From an uncultured Leucobacter sp. (GTDB lineage: Bacteria > Actinomycetota > Actinomycetes > Actinomycetales > Microbacteriaceae): a DNA stretch of 13,549 bases. A program made the translations under genes and the position numbers. Positions 1 to 6,354 of the stretch are shown here, piece by piece. The notes beneath the pieces are model-generated. The model worked only from the letters and a program-made list of their open reading frames with translations, was not told the origin of the DNA and made no database searches. Position 1 is the first letter of the stretch. Each line of letters opens with the position of its first letter. The DNA lies in assembly GCA_937872275.1 (NCBI GenBank), contig CALMSE010000290.1, positions 1 through 13,549 on the forward strand. Direction: 5' to 3'.

Positions 1-108
1 GATGGTTTGGGATCTGCAGAATGCGCACATCGTTCCGCACGCTTCGTATGGCGCGATCCAGGCGAGTACTGGTTTGGTGGGGAGTCAATCCCCCGGCGGT
101 TGCGATAC

Positions 109-115
109 AAAGGAG
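109..115 (+). promoter_or_regulatory. Ribosome binding site fixing the hydrolase start
   Basis: AAAGGAG lies 6 nt before GTG122. It supports this GTG over the upstream in-frame ATG at position 2, which would add 40 residues with no family resemblance. I see no convincing promoter and no recognisable gene end in bases 1-108. Confidence 0.75.
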
Positions 116-121
116 TTTCTC

Positions 122-1870
122 GTGGAAGAACAGAACATTCAGCTGAAGACCGTGCCGCTTCAGGTGCCCGGTCGCGACGAGCCGGTGCCGGCGATCTTCG
201 TGAAGAGCACGCCGATCGACGCTGAGAAGGATCCGGGCGTATCGACGGGCACGATCATTCATCCGCAGGGCAGCGTGCTGGGAGACGGCCGGTCCCCGCT
301 TCCCGTAGACGTGCGTGAGGACCGGGATACTCCCGTGGTGATGTCCGATGGCACGAGGCTGCTCGCAGACATCTTCCGCCCGGTGGGCGACGAGCCGGTG
401 CCGGCGATCCTGGTGTGGGGGCCGTACGGGAAGCGCAACGGCTTCTTCAACTACGACGTGTTCGGCCCCCTACGGATGGACGTGCAGCGGTCCTGGGAGG
501 ACGGCCTGAACAAGTTCGAGGGCCCGAACCCGAGCTACTGGGTGAACCAGGGATATGCCGTCGTCAACATCGATACCCGCGGAGCGATGCATTCCGAGGG
601 CGATCTCTATTTCCAGGGCGAGACCGAGATCCAGGACGAGTACGACACGATCGAGTGGATTGCCGAGCAGTCGTGGTCGACCGGCAAGGTCGCGCTCGTC
701 GGCAACTCGTGGCTCGCGGTGTCCCAGTGGCGCATCGCAACTCGCAAGCCGCCGCACCTCACTGCGATCGCCCCCTGGGAGGGCTGCATCAGCAACTATC
801 GCGATCTCGTCGCTCCTGGCGGAATCCCGCAGGGCCCCTTCCTGCACTTCCTCGACTTCTCTCTGCGGGGAAACACCTGGACGGAGTCCCTACTCCAGAA
901 CTTCCTCGCACGACCTCTGTACGACGAGTACTGGGAGTCGAAGGATCACGATCTGTCCTCGATCGAGGTGCCCGCGTACGTAGCGGCATCGTGGACCAAT
1001 ATCGTCCATTCCCGCGGCACTCTCGAGGCGTGGGGCCAGATCTCTTCGGAACAGAAATGGCTCCGAGTGCACAACGCTCATGAGTGGACGGACCTCATGA
1101 ATCCGGCGAACGTCGAGGATCTCCGTCGGTTCTTCGACCACTTCCTCAAGGGCGTCGATAACGGCTGGGAGACGACTCCAACGGTGCGCCTGAGCGTTCT
1201 GGATCCAGGCCGGGTCGACACCGTCAACCGAGCAGAGTCCGAGTTCCCCCTCGCCCGCGAAGAGTTGGTGGCGTTCCATCTCGATGCGAGCGATGGGACG
1301 CTGCGGGATGAACCGGTGGCCGCGGAGAATGCGGTTCTCTACGATCCCGATGAGGTGGGCACGACCTTCCGCCGGACGTTCGCCGACGACGGCGAGATCA
1401 CCGGTTTCGGCAAGGTGAAGCTCTGGGTCTCGGCGGAGGATGCCGACGATCTCGACGTCTTCGTCGTGGTCTCGCTTCTCGACGCGGAGGGCAATGAGCG
1501 GCAGACCGAGGTGGTCACGGACCGGTATTATCCAGGGTTCGCCGGTCGGCTGCGTGCGTCGCTCCGCGAGCTCGATCAGGAGCGGTCGACCGCGGCGCAT
1601 CCGGTCCACACATTCCGCACGTCGGAGAAGCTCGCCCCCGGCGAGATCGTTCCGCTCGAGATCGACCTGTGGCCCTTCTCGATTCGCTACCACGCGGGGG
1701 ACACCCTCCAGGTGCGTGTGAACGGCGTCGATCTGCTCAAGCGTCCCGAGGCCCCGCAGCTGCCTCCTGTCGAAACGCTCAACTCCGGCCGGCACCGCAT
1801 CCACACCGGCGGAAAGTACGACTCGCACGTTCTTCTGCCGTTCGTCGAAGGTTCCTTCAACTCGAACTGA
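122..1870 (+). CDS. CocE/NonD family serine hydrolase (peptidase S15 fold)
   Basis: This 582-residue protein belongs to the CocE/X-Pro dipeptidyl-peptidase (S15) hydrolases, which cleave esters or amides. The alpha/beta-hydrolase part holds the nucleophile motif GNSWLAVSQW (Ser196), a PYGK motif whose Tyr102 matches the CocE oxyanion tyrosine, a DTRG motif at 151-154, and a likely catalytic His320 in VHNAHEW. From about residue 380 a beta-rich domain (GFGKVKLWVSAEDADDLDV) matches the non-catalytic S15 C-terminal jelly roll. The position usually held by the catalytic Asp appears to be Asn293 in SWTNIVHSRG. No signal peptide is seen, so a cytoplasmic location is likely. The reading frame is open back to position 2, but GTG122 is chosen because AAAGGAG lies 6 nt upstream and the family normally begins near here. 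The substrate is unknown; release of an acid for the neighbouring acyl-CoA operon is inference. A strong terminator follows. Confidence 0.88.
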   Translation: MEEQNIQLKTVPLQVPGRDEPVPAIFVKSTPIDAEKDPGVSTGTIIHPQGSVLGDGRSPLPVDVREDRDTPVVMSDGTRLLADIFRPVGDEPVPAILVWGPYGKRNGFFNYDVFGPLRMDVQRSWEDGLNKFEGPNPSYWVNQGYAVVNIDTRGAMHSEGDLYFQGETEIQDEYDTIEWIAEQSWSTGKVALVGNSWLAVSQWRIATRKPPHLTAIAPWEGCISNYRDLVAPGGIPQGPFLHFLDFSLRGNTWTESLLQNFLARPLYDEYWESKDHDLSSIEVPAYVAASWTNIVHSRGTLEAWGQISSEQKWLRVHNAHEWTDLMNPANVEDLRRFFDHFLKGVDNGWETTPTVRLSVLDPGRVDTVNRAESEFPLAREELVAFHLDASDGTLRDEPVAAENAVLYDPDEVGTTFRRTFADDGEITGFGKVKLWVSAEDADDLDVFVVVSLLDAEGNERQTEVVTDRYYPGFAGRLRASLRELDQERSTAAHPVHTFRTSEKLAPGEIVPLEIDLWPFSIRYHAGDTLQVRVNGVDLLKRPEAPQLPPVETLNSGRHRIHTGGKYDSHVLLPFVEGSFNSN

Positions 1871-1881
1871 GACCGAACGAT

Positions 1882-1925
1882 CGGCTGGGCCGGGCCGCAT
1901 ATTCTACAGCCCGGCCCAGCCGTTT
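1882..1925 (+). terminator. Rho-independent terminator after the hydrolase gene
   Basis: A perfect 14-bp inverted repeat, CGGCTGGGCCGGGC (1882-1895) and GCCCGGCCCAGCCG (1909-1922), encloses a 13-nt loop and is followed by TTTCC. It starts 12 nt after the hydrolase stop codon and separates that gene from the AraC-type gene on the same strand. The loop contains ATTCTACA, which is complementary to TGTAGAAT at 1931-1938, so an alternative pairing with the araC leader is possible. Confidence 0.85.
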
Positions 1926-1931
1926 CCTCAT

Positions 1932-1942
1932 GTAGAATCTAC
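1932..1942. promoter_or_regulatory. Palindromic operator-like site and possible -10 box before the AraC-type gene
   Basis: GTAGA-A-TCTAC is an 11-bp perfect palindrome. It contains TAGAAT (1933-1938), a fair -10 hexamer placed about 38 nt before the GTG start, but no matching -35 box is visible. A third half-site, TCTAC, sits at 1903-1907 in the terminator loop. The arrangement suggests a regulator-binding site over a promoter. Autoregulation by the AraC protein is inference. Confidence 0.35.
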
Positions 1943-1970
1943 TCAGAGACTCGATTCGAAGGAGAAGAGG

Positions 1971-2900
1971 GTGAGAGAGCGCAGAGCAGGACCTTCGGCC
2001 GGCCTTGATCTGAGATCTTTCGAGTCCACCCTGGGGCAGTACACGCCGGTCACTCTCCGCACCGGACGAGAATTCGCGGCGGACTTTCGCACATCCAGCT
2101 ACGGCGATGTGCATGTGAGCAGAGTGTCCGCGTCCGAGCATGTAGCGCAGGGGGCCGCAGGTGAAAGCGCCCCGGGCTTGCTCGTGTTCGGATACGCGGT
2201 CCGTGGAAGTGCGTCCATCATCCAAGACGGTCGTTGCGCCGACGTGCGAGCAGGCGACCTGTTCCACTACAACCCGAGCCGACCGTACACCCTGTCGTTC
2301 GCCAGCGACTACGAGCTCGTCGGCATAGTGGTGCCCATGCGGCATCTCTCCAGCTATGCGCGAGTCATCGATTCCATGACCGCCACCCGGATCGACGGCA
2401 GTAGCGGGGTCGGTGCTATTGCAGCAACGATGCTCAATCATTTGGAGCAGGGGCTCATCTCAATGAATCCCTCGCTGCGCTCCCGCATCATCGGCGCTGC
2501 CACCGACGTGATCGACACGCTCTGCTGGCAAGAGGTCTCCGCCTCGGGGCTGGTCGCAGACGTCAATGCGACACGGCTGCAGGAAGCGATGGATCATATG
2601 TCCGCGAACCTCGATTCCCCCGATCTCTCACCAGCACGGCTGGCGGCTGCGATGCACGTTTCCGTTCGCACGCTATACGCGATTTTCGAGGAGTCGGGGC
2701 TCAGTGTCTCGGCGACTATTCGTTCCAAGCGCCTCGAGCGCTGTGCACAGGATCTCCGCGACCCGTCGCGGTCGAACGAGACGATTTCGCAGATCGCCGC
2801 GCGATGGGGGTTCTCCACACCGACGAGCTTCACCCGCACTTTTCGCCAGTACTTCGGCAGCACGCCGAACGAGTATCGGCTTCAGCACTCGACCCGCTAA
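1971..2900 (+). CDS. AraC-family transcriptional regulator
   Basis: This 309-residue protein has an N-terminal sensing domain of the AraC-binding-like (cupin) type. The segment FGYAVRGSASIIQDGRCADVRAGD fits its beta-barrel, and PSRPYTLSF lies at about 102-110. The C-terminal AraC/XylS DNA-binding domain spans about 200-305, with two helix-turn-helix units: LSPARLAAAMHVSVRTLYAIFE (219-240) and the classic second unit ISQIAARWGFSTPTSFTRTFRQYFGSTPNEYR (272-303). Length is normal for the family. Start GTG1971 is chosen because AAGGAG lies 6 nt upstream. The gene follows the hydrolase on the same strand but behind a strong terminator, so it probably has its own promoter. It likely controls the hydrolase or the convergent acyl-CoA operon in response to a small aromatic or aliphatic ligand; both the target and the ligand are inference. 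Confidence 0.92.
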   Translation: MRERRAGPSAGLDLRSFESTLGQYTPVTLRTGREFAADFRTSSYGDVHVSRVSASEHVAQGAAGESAPGLLVFGYAVRGSASIIQDGRCADVRAGDLFHYNPSRPYTLSFASDYELVGIVVPMRHLSSYARVIDSMTATRIDGSSGVGAIAATMLNHLEQGLISMNPSLRSRIIGAATDVIDTLCWQEVSASGLVADVNATRLQEAMDHMSANLDSPDLSPARLAAAMHVSVRTLYAIFEESGLSVSATIRSKRLERCAQDLRDPSRSNETISQIAARWGFSTPTSFTRTFRQYFGSTPNEYRLQHSTR

Positions 2901-3023
2901 ATAACAGCGGGCCACCGGTGTGCGTCGTCCTTCGACCAGATCGGTGAACGTCGTAGCCGCCCTGGCCCGCCTCGCACTGGTGGAGACTGATCAGAGCAGC
3001 TACTCGGGCAGTAGGTATCGCCG

Positions 3024-3042
3024 GAGGCCGGACGCCGGCCTC
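3024..3042. terminator. Hairpin between convergent AraC-type gene and acyl-CoA operon
   Basis: GAGGCCGG-ACG-CCGGCCTC forms a perfect 8-bp stem with a 3-nt loop. On the minus strand it begins 5 nt after the TAG stop of the last operon gene. There is no real T-run on either side. The 147-bp gap 2901-3047 between convergent genes holds nothing else that I can recognise. Bidirectional termination is likely but not proven. Confidence 0.5.
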
Positions 3043-3047
3043 AGATT

Positions 3048-4067
3048 CTACTCCGCCGACACGAGCGACCGGATCCAATCGCGGTCGACGTCCTCGATGC
3101 GAGCGGGGCGCCACTGCGGATTCCGGTCTTTGTCGATGATCTGCGCGCGCACGCCCTCCCGCATATCGAAGGTACCGAGCAACGCTTCACCCAGGCGGAG
3201 TTCGAGCTGAAGCGCCTCGCCCAGGTCGTTGAGTTCGCGCGCTCGGCGAAGTGCGGCCAACGCCAGAACCACCGACGTCGGTGACATCTGTCGAATCAAC
3301 GCGGCGGCGGCGCGTGCCTCCGGATCAGCATGCTCGTCGAGTCGTTCGAGGATTGCCTCGAGGTCATCGCCGGCGTAGCTCGTGTCGATCCAGTCGCGCT
3401 GCCCCAGGAGGCGTGACTCCGGGGCCGGCTGCGCGAACCGTGTGATCTCCTCATCGATCGAGCCCTCGCCGAAGGCGAGCGCCTGCTTCAGATCCTCCAG
3501 GTTCTCGGACGGAATGTAATGGTCGGCGAAGCCGCAGACCAGGGCGTCGCCGGCATCGAGGTCGCCGGCGGTGAGTGCCAGATGGGTTCCCAACTCTCCC
3601 GGCGCTTGAGAAAGCAGGTGGGTACCGCCTACATCGGGGATGAAGCCGATACGCACCTCGGGAAGCGCAAGCCGCGAACGCTCCGTGACCACGCGGTGCG
3701 AGGCATGCGCAGAGATGCCGATCCCGCCGCCCATGGTGATGCCGTCCATGATGCTGATGTACGGCTTCGGGTATCGCGAGATGTAGAGATCGAGGGCGTA
3801 TTCCTGCTTCCAGAACTGGAAGAGCGCGTCGTCGTCGCCCGAGATCGACATGTTGATGTCGCCGCCGGCGCAGAGGCCGCGCTCCCCTGCGCCGTCCAGA
3901 AGGACGCCGCTGACGCTGTCGTCATCGGCCGCGGCGATGAGCGCCTCTTCGATCGCGATCGACATCTCCGGAGTGAGCGCGTTGATCACTCGGGGGCGGT
4001 TCAGAGTGATGTGCAGAATCCGACCGGTCCTTCTGACGATCAGGTCGGTCTCGATGTGCTCGTTCAT
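3048..4067 (-). CDS. 3-hydroxyisobutyryl-CoA hydrolase-like protein (crotonase superfamily)
   Basis: This protein of about 339 residues has the longer layout of HIBCH-type crotonases rather than ordinary hydratases of about 260. It carries the oxyanion segments GLCAGGDI (64-71) and MDGITMGGGIGIS (107-119). PEVRIGFIPDVGG supplies the acidic pair expected in HIBCH (Glu137 and Asp145). The C-terminal signature EGVRAQIIDKDRNPQW is typical of HIBCH. The family hydrolyses 3-hydroxyisobutyryl-CoA, and often 3-hydroxypropionyl-CoA, to the free acid and CoA. It is the last gene of the six-gene operon. ATG4067 is preferred because a weak GAAAG lies 8 nt upstream; the in-frame GTG4076, 2 nt after the preceding stop, is the alternative and adds three residues. 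The true substrate here may be a larger 3-hydroxy-2-methylacyl-CoA (inference). Confidence 0.85.
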   Translation of the reverse strand: MNEHIETDLIVRRTGRILHITLNRPRVINALTPEMSIAIEEALIAAADDDSVSGVLLDGAGERGLCAGGDINMSISGDDDALFQFWKQEYALDLYISRYPKPYISIMDGITMGGGIGISAHASHRVVTERSRLALPEVRIGFIPDVGGTHLLSQAPGELGTHLALTAGDLDAGDALVCGFADHYIPSENLEDLKQALAFGEGSIDEEITRFAQPAPESRLLGQRDWIDTSYAGDDLEAILERLDEHADPEARAAAALIRQMSPTSVVLALAALRRARELNDLGEALQLELRLGEALLGTFDMREGVRAQIIDKDRNPQWRPARIEDVDRDWIRSLVSAE

Positions 4068-4078
4068 GGTGTTCACTT

Positions 4079-5119
4079 TCAGGATGGCGCATGTTCGGTG
4101 CTGTCGGTTACTGGGGTCGGGGTGAGTCGCGACAGGCGAGGAGCCGGTGCGGTGCTGGGTCCCTCGGCCGTGCTCTGCAGGCTTCCTCGGGCGAGCAGGT
4201 GCGGGCTCTCCTCAGCCTCTCTGAGGCTGAGGACGGGTGTCGCACAGGCGTCGAGGGCGCCGAGTATCTCCGCCCATTCGTCGCGAGTGCGCCTCGCGAA
4301 GGCTTCGGTGAGCCGGTTGCGGATCACCGGCCAGTTCTCTGGATCGTCTCTGTCCGGCATCTGCGTCGGTGCGAGGCCGAGCCCGTGGAGGAGCTGCTCG
4401 TAGAACTGGGGCTCGAGCGCGCCCACTGCCATGTACTTGCCGTCCAGGCACCGGTAGACGTCGTACCAGGGTCGGCCTCCGTCGAGCAGATTGCCTCCTG
4501 TCTGCTCAGTCCACTCGCCGACCGCCGCGAGGCCTCGCACGCACTGCAGCAAGGAACTGACTCCGTCGACGATCGCGGCGTCGATCACGACGCCGGAGCG
4601 GTCTCGCTGCAGCAGCGAGGCCAGTACTCCGACGACCAGGTACAGTGCGCCTCCTCCGAAGTCGCCGATGAGGTTCAGCGGCACCGCCGGCCTGCCTTCG
4701 GCTCCCACGATGGATGCGAGGGCGCCGGTCTCGGCGATGTAGTTGATATCGTGCCCGGCTCGCGGTGCCAGTGGACCGGTCTGCCCCCAGCCGGTCATTC
4801 GCCCGTAGACGATTCCAGGATTGTGTCGGGCGATTTCGTCTGGCCCCAATCCCAGCCTCTCCATCGCTCCCGGTCGCATGCCCTCGAGGAGGACATCGGA
4901 GGACGCGATGAGCGCGAGCGCCTGTTCGAGATCGGCGGGCTCCTTGAGGTTCAGAACTCTGGTGGTGCGCCCGCGATGGATCGGATTCGTCGGCCCGATC
5001 GACGGTGTTCTGACGATTCGTATCACCTCTGCTCCCAGGTCTGCGAGCATCATCCCGGCATGCTCGAGTGGCCCCAGCGCAGCGATCTCTACGACGCGGA
5101 TACCGGTGAGCGGTTTCAT
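4079..5119 (-). CDS. Alpha-methylacyl-CoA racemase (CaiB/BaiF family)
   Basis: This 346-residue member of the family III CoA-transferase fold looks like a 2-methylacyl-CoA racemase rather than a transferase. It has GHDINYIAETG (His123), LNLIGDFGGG (Asp153) and VGALEPQFY (Glu236). These match in order and spacing the His/Asp/Glu residues known for the mycobacterial racemase MCR (His126, Asp156, Glu241). GGRPWYDVYRCLDGKYMAVG is also typical of AMACR. The reaction interconverts R and S 2-methylacyl-CoA by alpha-proton exchange, giving the S form that acyl-CoA dehydrogenases accept. ATG5119 overlaps the stop of the thioesterase gene by 4 bp (ATGA), so translation is probably coupled. The C-terminal tail after about residue 310 is low in complexity (APAPRLSRLTPTPV). 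A CoA-transferase role as in CaiB is the main alternative, but it is less likely. Confidence 0.87.
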   Translation of the reverse strand: MKPLTGIRVVEIAALGPLEHAGMMLADLGAEVIRIVRTPSIGPTNPIHRGRTTRVLNLKEPADLEQALALIASSDVLLEGMRPGAMERLGLGPDEIARHNPGIVYGRMTGWGQTGPLAPRAGHDINYIAETGALASIVGAEGRPAVPLNLIGDFGGGALYLVVGVLASLLQRDRSGVVIDAAIVDGVSSLLQCVRGLAAVGEWTEQTGGNLLDGGRPWYDVYRCLDGKYMAVGALEPQFYEQLLHGLGLAPTQMPDRDDPENWPVIRNRLTEAFARRTRDEWAEILGALDACATPVLSLREAEESPHLLARGSLQSTAEGPSTAPAPRLSRLTPTPVTDSTEHAPS

Positions 5120-5526
5120 CCCTCGCGCCGTCCGATCTGCTTCATGGTGGCGTCGACGATAGCGATCAGACTATCCCCGACGAACACCTTGGTCTCGAAG
5201 CGAGCGAAGTCGGAGCGCGTGGACCAACGCCTATCGCATCGGGCCAGCAGTTCATCCCCCTGACGAGCCGGCGCGGTGTAGCGAATCTGCGAATCGATGG
5301 TCACCCAGTTCTCGCCTGGAGCGCTGTTCGCCAGCAGCCCTGACGCCGCATCGGCGAGTGTGAAGACGACGCCGCCGTGGCATACACCGACGCTGTTGCC
5401 GTGTTCCGGTGACACCGTAAGCGTCAATTCGATACCGTCCGCATGCGCGCCGACTATCTCGATGCCGGATGCGCGAGTTGCGGGGTCCTTCTCCAGCACA
5501 GCCTGCATGTCCTCGATCGTGGGCAC
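5116..5526 (-). CDS. PaaI-type hotdog-fold acyl-CoA thioesterase
   Basis: This 136-residue protein has normal length for the PaaI/4HBT thioesterases. VCHGGVVFTLADAAS (48-62) is the core motif, with the catalytic-position Asp59, and is followed by the strand and turn VTIDSQIRYTAPARQGDELLA. The family hydrolyses acyl-CoA thioesters. PaaI itself frees CoA from dead-end intermediates, and the same rescue role is plausible here. The start is GTG5526, 6 nt after the stop of the upstream hydratase-like gene; an internal ATG at residue 7 has a poorly spaced GAGG. The stop overlaps the racemase start by 4 bp. No signal peptide is seen, so it should be cytoplasmic and probably tetrameric by family. The substrate cannot be told from sequence. 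Confidence 0.88.
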   Translation of the reverse strand: MPTIEDMQAVLEKDPATRASGIEIVGAHADGIELTLTVSPEHGNSVGVCHGGVVFTLADAASGLLANSAPGENWVTIDSQIRYTAPARQGDELLARCDRRWSTRSDFARFETKVFVGDSLIAIVDATMKQIGRREG

Positions 5527-5532
5527 TTCGAG

Positions 5533-6306
5533 CTACCTGCCCTCGAATCGGGGGGCGCGCTTCTCTGCGAACGCCTGCAACCCCTCCGCCATGTCGTAGC
5601 TCATGGAGTAGCTGCGGTTCGCCTCGAGTTCCCGAGAGAGCGAGACTGCGGGGTCGGTGTCGCCTGCCGAATCCGCCATGAGCTTCTTGATCGTCGCGAG
5701 CCCCAGGGGACTCTTCGCAGCGAGGAGCTGCCCGATCTCCGCCACACGGGCATCGAGGTTCTCAGCGGGCACCACCTCGGCTAGAAGCCCGTACTGGCGC
5801 CACTGTTCGGCGGTCAGGCGCGCGCCGGTGTACACCACGTACTTGGCGATGCTCAGCGGGACGCGACGTGGGAGGATCGTGGCGCCGCCACCACCGGGGA
5901 TCACACCGATATTCGTGTGTCCGTCTCCGATGCGTGCCGAATCGGCGGCGATCGCGAAATCGGCGGCGAGAATGAGTTCCGTCCCCCCTCCCATGGCGAC
6001 CCCGTTGACCTTCGCGATGACAGGGGTCGAGAACTCGGCCAACCGGGTCAAGAGCGCCTGCAGCTGTGCCAGGGCGGGAAGGCTGTCACCCGGCTCTTGA
6101 CCCATGGCGCTGACATCCATGCCCGCGCAGAATGCGCGCCCGGAGCCGGTGATGATGATGACGCGGGTCGCTGCGGCTTGCGCTTCGTCGAGGGCCGCGT
6201 CGATCCCCTCGATCATGCCCAGCGTCAGCGCATTGAGAGCCTCCGGCCTGTTCAGCGTGATCTCCATGGTGGAGCCGTCATGGTCGACAAGCAGTTCGGC
6301 TTGCAT
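5533..6306 (-). CDS. Enoyl-CoA hydratase/isomerase-like protein with altered active site
   Basis: This 257-residue crotonase-fold protein has normal hydratase length. The oxyanion-hole segments are AFCAGMD (58-64) and NGVAMGGGTELILAADFAIA. The first catalytic-type Glu (Glu144 in rat mitochondrial hydratase) is present as Glu110. The second (Glu164, normally in a PEI motif before LGxxPGxGG) is replaced: GDGHTNIGVIPGGGG places His130 there. The protein may therefore act as an atypical hydratase, isomerase, lyase or hydrolase. The start is ATG6306 because AAAGGA lies 6 nt upstream; the in-frame GTG6321 overlaps that site region and is rejected. The gene lies 48 nt after the ligase gene and 6 nt before the thioesterase gene, in one operon. 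The context suggests action on a 2-methyl-2-enoyl-CoA (inference). Confidence 0.87.
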   Translation of the reverse strand: MQAELLVDHDGSTMEITLNRPEALNALTLGMIEGIDAALDEAQAAATRVIIITGSGRAFCAGMDVSAMGQEPGDSLPALAQLQALLTRLAEFSTPVIAKVNGVAMGGGTELILAADFAIAADSARIGDGHTNIGVIPGGGGATILPRRVPLSIAKYVVYTGARLTAEQWRQYGLLAEVVPAENLDARVAEIGQLLAAKSPLGLATIKKLMADSAGDTDPAVSLSRELEANRSYSMSYDMAEGLQAFAEKRAPRFEGR

Positions 6307-6312
6307 GATTCT

Positions 6313-6318
6313 TCCTTT
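6313..6318 (-). promoter_or_regulatory. Ribosome binding site fixing the hydratase-like start
   Basis: On the minus strand AAAGGA lies 6 nt before ATG6306. It falls inside the five-codon extension that would begin at GTG6321, which argues that the shorter form is the real protein. Confidence 0.7.
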
Positions 6319-6354
6319 CACAGGTGTGACATCCAGGTCGAGTTCGGTTGCCGG

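Noticed and set aside
2..121. N-terminal extension of the hydrolase to an ATG at position 2
   Set aside because: The extra 40 residues look unlike the family, while GTG122 has a strong, well-spaced ribosome binding site.
890..1900. 336-codon minus-strand frame inside the hydrolase gene
   Set aside because: It is a shadow of the hydrolase coding frame with no recognisable motif.
3042..3050. Second copy of GTAGAATCT (minus strand), matching part of the AraC-upstream palindrome
   Set aside because: It spans the stop codon of the HIBCH-like gene, lacks the palindromic partner and is not in a promoter position, so chance is likely.
4091..5263. Long open frame on the plus strand opposite the racemase and thioesterase genes
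   Set aside because: It lies antisense to genes with clear catalytic motifs, and its translation shows no recognisable domain; high GC content produces such frames.
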